A stretch of DNA of 64,000 nt, taken from Liolophura sinensis (lineage: Eukaryota; Mollusca; Polyplacophora; Chitonida; Chitonidae). The stretch's first letter is position 1. The number at the start of each line of letters is the position of its first letter. Shown here in pieces: positions 60,388-64,000 of this stretch. The DNA lies in the NCBI RefSeq assembly GCF_032854445.1, contig NW_027018121.1, positions 1-64,000 on the forward strand, in the 5' to 3' direction. The position numbers and the translations under genes were made by a program. The notes beneath the pieces are model-generated. The model was not told the DNA's origin. It worked only from the letters and a program-made list of their open reading frames with translations, and made no database searches.

Positions 60388-61485
60388 TTGAATGATCATT
60401 TATGTCATAATCACGTGCCCAGCAACGGCTCTTACTCCATGGAAACCAGGGAAATTTGCAATTTTTCAACAGCTGCCGATGCCTGGCTCAATTCCGCATC
60501 TTTTGGCACCTTACTGAAGTGGGTTAGTGTTCAGTTGTACATTTTACAGAAGACTGTATCAAGTACCTTGTGTTTTTCACGTACAAATGGTGTGGTTTTT
60601 CTACACGTAGATAAAGACATTGAGATTGTCTTGCACTTAGAAGTAAGGCAATTGCTGGGTGAGTTAAATGGGCTTAGCCCAAAGATTTCAGGTCTTCTGG
60701 GCTACCGAAGGGCACATAACTTATAGTCAAAAGTTGAATATAGTAATGACCAGTCGCGATTGTACAGAGTGCAGTGTAGCCGATTTCAATTAACAAAAAG
60801 ACCAGGTAAAAATGCAAAAGTGGACAAACTGTTCCAGTGCTGCTGGTAAGAGGCTAATCCGACGTATTTTGTGACGAGAAATCGAATGGTGCAATCCGCG
60901 TTGCTCTCCGACCAATACTTTTGGCTGTAGTGACAATTGAATGATCATTTATGTCATAATCACGTGCCCAGCTACGGCTCTTACTCCATGGAAACCAGGG
61001 AAATTTGCAATTTTTCAACAGCTGCCGATGCCTGGCTCAATTCCGCATCTTTTGGCACCTTACTGAAGTGGGTTAGTGTTCAGTTGTACATTTTACAGAA
61101 GACTGTATCAAGTACCTTGTGTTTTTCACGTACAAATGGTGTGGTTTTTCTACACGTAGATAAAGACATTGAGATTGTCTTGCACTTAGAAGTAAGGCAA
61201 TTGCTGGGTGAGTTAAATGGGCTTAGCCCAAAGATTTCAGGTCTTCTGGGCTACCGAAGGGCACATAACTTATAGTCAAAAGTTGAATATAGTAATGACC
61301 AGTCGCGATTGTACAGAGTCAGTGTAGCCGATTTCAAATAACAAAAAGACGAAGCAAAAATGCAAAAGGGGAAAAACTGTTCCAGTGCTGCTGGTAAGAG
61401 GCTAATCCGACGTATTTTGTGACGACAAATCGAATGGTGCAAACCGCGTTGCTCTCCGACCAATACTTTTGCCTGTAGTGACAAT
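60388..61485. repeat. Directly duplicated monomer pair
   Basis: Units at 60388 and 60937 are nearly identical over their first 370 bp or so (gcaacgg versus gctacgg is the only change I noted) and share the rare tacattttacagaag variant, seen elsewhere only at 3231. Their back halves differ, and the back of 60388 matches the back of 59839. The duplicated segment therefore runs from the middle of one unit to the middle of the next. Confidence 0.82.
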
Positions 61486-63129
61486 TGAATGATAATTTAT
61501 GTCATAATCACGTGCCCAGCAACGGCTCTTACTCCATGGAAACCAGGGATATTTGCAATTTTTCAACAGCTGCCGATGCCTGGCTCAATTCCGCATCTTT
61601 TGGCACCTTGTTCATGTGGGTCTGTGGTCAGTTGTACTTTTTACAGCAGACTGTATCAAGTACCTTGTGTTTTTTCACGTACAAATGGTGTGGTTTTTCT
61701 ACACGTAGATAAAGACATTGAGATTGTCTTGCACTTAGAAGTAAGGCAATTGCTGGGTGAGTTAAATGGGCTTAGCCCAAAGATTTCAGGTCTTCTGGGC
61801 TACCGAAGGGCACATAACTTATAGTCAAAAGTTGAATATAGTAATGACCAGACGCGATTGTACAGAGTGCAGTGTAGCCGGTTTCAATTAACAAAAAGAC
61901 CAGGCAAAAATGCAAAAGTGGAAAAACTGTTCCAGTGCTGCTGGTAAGAGGCTAATCCGACGTATTTTGTGACGACAAATCGAATGGTGCAAACCGCGTT
62001 GCTCTCCGACCAATACTTTTGCCTGTAGTGACAATTGAATGATCATTTATGTCATAATCACGTGCCCAGCAACAGCTCTTACTCCATGGAAACCAGGGAA
62101 ATTTGCAATTTTTCAACAGCTGCCGATGCCTGGCTCAATTCCGCATCTTTTGGCACCTTATTCATGTGGGTCTGTGGTCAGTTGTACTTTTTACAGCAGA
62201 CTGTATAAAGTACCTTGTGTTTTTCACGTACAAATGGTGTGGTTTTTCTACACGTAGATAAAGACATTGAGATTGTCTTGCACTTAGAAGTAAGACAATT
62301 GCTGGGTGAGTTAAATGGGCTTGGCCCAAAGATTTCAGGTCTTCTGGGCTACCGAAGGGCACATAACTTATAGTCAAAAGTTGAATATAGTAATGACCAG
62401 TCGCGATTGTACAGAGTACAGTGTAGCCGATTTCAATTAACAAAAAGACCAGGCAAAAATGCAAAAGTGGAAAAACTGTTCCAGTGCTACTAGTAAGAGC
62501 CTAATCCGACGTATTTTGTGACGAGAAATCGAATGGTGCAAACCGCGTTGCTCTCCGACCAATACTTTTGCCTGTAGTGACAATTGAATGATCATTTATG
62601 TCATAATCACGTGCCCAGCAACGGCTCTTACTCCATGGAAACCAGGGAAATTTGCAATTTTTCAACAGCTGCCGATGCCTGGCTCAATTCCGCATCTTTT
62701 GGCACCTTACTGAAGTGGGTCAGTGTTTAGTTGTACTATTTACAGCAGACTGTATCAAGTACCTTGTGTTTTTCACGTACAAATGGTGTGGTTTTTCTAC
62801 ACGTAGATAAAGACATTAAGATTGTCTTGCACTTAGAAGTAAGGCAATTGCTGGGTGAGTTAAATGGGCTTAGCCGAAAGATTTGACGTCTTCTGGGCTA
62901 CCGAAGGGCACATAACTTATAGTCAAAAGTTGAATATAGTAATGACCAGTCGCGATTGTACAGAGTACAGTGTAGCCGATTTCAATTAACAAAAAGACCA
63001 GGCAAAAATGCAAAAGTGGAAAAACTGTTCCAGTGCTACTAGTAAGATGCTAATCCGACGTATTTTGTGACGAGAAATCGAATGGTGCAAACCGCGTTGC
63101 TCTCCGACCAATACTTTTGGCTGTAGCGA

Positions 63130-63574
63130 TTCCACATCTTTTGGCACCTTATAAATGTGGGTCAGTGTTTAGTTGTACTTTTCACAGCAGACTGTATCAA
63201 GTACCTTGTGTTTTTTATGTACAAATGGTGTGGTTTTTCTACACGTAGATAAAGACATTGAGATTGTCTTGCACTTAGAAGTAAGACAATTGCTGGGTGA
63301 GTGGAATGGGCTTAGCCGATAGATTTGACGTCTTCTGGGCTACCGAAGGGCACATAACTTATAGTCAAAAGTTGAATATAGTAATGACCAGTCGCGATTG
63401 TACAGAGTACAGTGTAGCCGATTTCAATTAACAAAAAGACCAGGCAAAAATGCAAAAGTGGAAAAACTGTTCCAGTGCTACTAGTAAGAGCCTAATCCGA
63501 CGTATTTTGTGACGAGAAATCGAATGGTGCAAACCGCGTTGCTCTCCGACCAATACTTTTGCCTGTAGTGACAA
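63130..63574. repeat. Truncated monomer, 107-bp internal deletion
   Basis: At 63129/63130 the sequence jumps from ctgtagcga straight to ttccacatc. In the type a unit at 1586 the same two points are 107 bp apart (1583-1689 absent here). The palindrome, ATCACGTG, NcoI and PvuII sites are therefore missing. The rest is type a-like (ttataaatg, ttttttatg, gccgatag). The spacing of neighbouring unit starts, 62584 to 63575, is 991 bp, which is 2 x 549 minus 107. Confidence 0.93.
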
Positions 63575-64000
63575 TTGAATGATCATTTATGTCATAATCA
63601 CGTGCCCAGCAACGGCTCTTACTCCATGGAAACCAGGGAAATTTGCAATTTTTCAACAGCTGCCGATGCCTGGCTCAATTCCGCATCTTTTGGCACCTTA
63701 TTCATGTGGGTCTGTGGTCAGTTGTACTTTTTACAGCAGACTGTATAAAGTACCTTGTGTTTTTCACGTACAAATGGTGTGGTTTTTCTACACGTAGATA
63801 AAGACATTGAGATTGTCTTGGACTTAGAAGTAAGACAATTGCTGGGTGAGTTAAATGGGCTTGGCCCAAAGATTTCAGGTCTTCTGGGCTACCGAAGGGC
63901 ACATAACTTATAGTCAAAAGTTGAATATAGTAATGACCAGTCGCGATTGTACAGAGTACAGTGTAGCCGATTTCAATTAACAAAAAGACCAGGCAAAAAT

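Larger units (their letters stand above)
1..64000. repeat. Satellite DNA array, ~549-bp monomer, head to tail
   Basis: The same sequence recurs every 549 bp or so from the first to the last base, always in the same orientation. I set the monomer start at the TTG of the motif ttgaatgatcatt; starts fall at 487, 1036, 1586, 2136 and so on to 63575, giving 115 full or nearly full units, one truncated unit and two partial end units. Landmarks seen in nearly every unit are AATGATCATT, ATCACGTG, an NcoI site (CCATGG), a PvuII site (CAGCTG), an NruI site (TCGCGA), four T5 tracts and an A-tract cluster. G+C is 41.5% in a counted unit. There is no CENP-B box-like TTCG...CGGG motif. 549 is three times 183, so one monomer could span about three nucleosomes; that is inference. 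The array extends past both window ends. The family is not recognised. Confidence 0.98.
60388..64000. repeat. Right flank block
   Basis: Units at 60388, 60937, 61485, 62035, 62584, a truncated unit 63130-63574, and a partial unit from 63575. The first two share tacattttacagaag. Units at 61485, 62035 and 62584 match 4876, 5426 and 5975 through ccagacgcg, caacagctct and attaag respectively. The array continues past the window end. Confidence 0.87.

Noticed and set aside
1-64000. CRISPR array
   Set aside because: The repeated unit is 549 bp with no short repeat alternating with unique spacers.
1-64000. CENP-B box in the monomer
   Set aside because: I found no match to the TTCG...A..CGGG core on the plus strand or its complement in the regular monomer.
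1-64000. Transposable element or LTR origin of the monomer
   Set aside because: No terminal repeats, primer-binding site, polypurine tract, target duplications or enzyme motifs are visible in any frame.

Overview
The whole 64-kb window is one tandem satellite DNA array. It holds about 116.6 copies of a monomer of about 549 bp (41.5% G+C, counted as 224 of 540 bases at 49441-49980). All copies run head to tail in one orientation. I see no unique sequence, no array edge, no transposon and no convincing gene. An array of this length and order is typical of eukaryotic constitutive heterochromatin (centromere, pericentromere, subtelomere, sex or B chromosome). I do not recognise the monomer and cannot name the organism.

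The array is built from higher-order repeats (HORs), recognisable from diagnostic variants shared by monomers far apart. Two HOR families are present. The interior family, clearest at 27983-48309, is a ring of up to ten monomer types (called 1-10 here, about 5.5 kb; a nine-monomer version lacks type 10). The outer family is a five-monomer HOR of 2745 bp (called a-e here), clearest at 51604-57093. The stretch 1036-6521 at the left matches 56545-63129 at the right in an ordered way, so the interior ring is sandwiched between two related flanks about 56 kb apart. A small piece of the outer family (about 38.2-39.6 kb) lies inside the interior ring.

Layout: 1-6521 left flank, outer family plus two ring-like monomers; 6522-15903 shuffled monomers rich in private indels; 15904-27982 shuffled ring fragments; 27983-30178 a four-monomer block repeated by the next four; 30179-35120 nine-monomer ring copy; 35121-45564 rearranged ring copies with the outer-family insert; 45565-48309 ring types 1-5, perfectly spaced; 48310-51603 transition; 51604-57093 two five-monomer HOR copies; 57094-60387 a six-monomer version; 60388-64000 right flank with a duplicated monomer and a monomer truncated by 107 bp.

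The best biological signals are the two HOR families, register shifts that occur inside chimeric monomers while preserving the order of types, and small dyad elements in the monomer: a conserved 11-bp stem with a two-state loop, a 10-bp palindrome that becomes a 16-bp palindrome only in type a, and an ATCACGTG motif beside it. A technical signal is also strong: monomer length is exactly 549 bp for 29 successive units (45016-60936) but varies from 540 to 562 bp in other regions, which points to uncorrected read errors. I found no evidence of a new protein-coding system.
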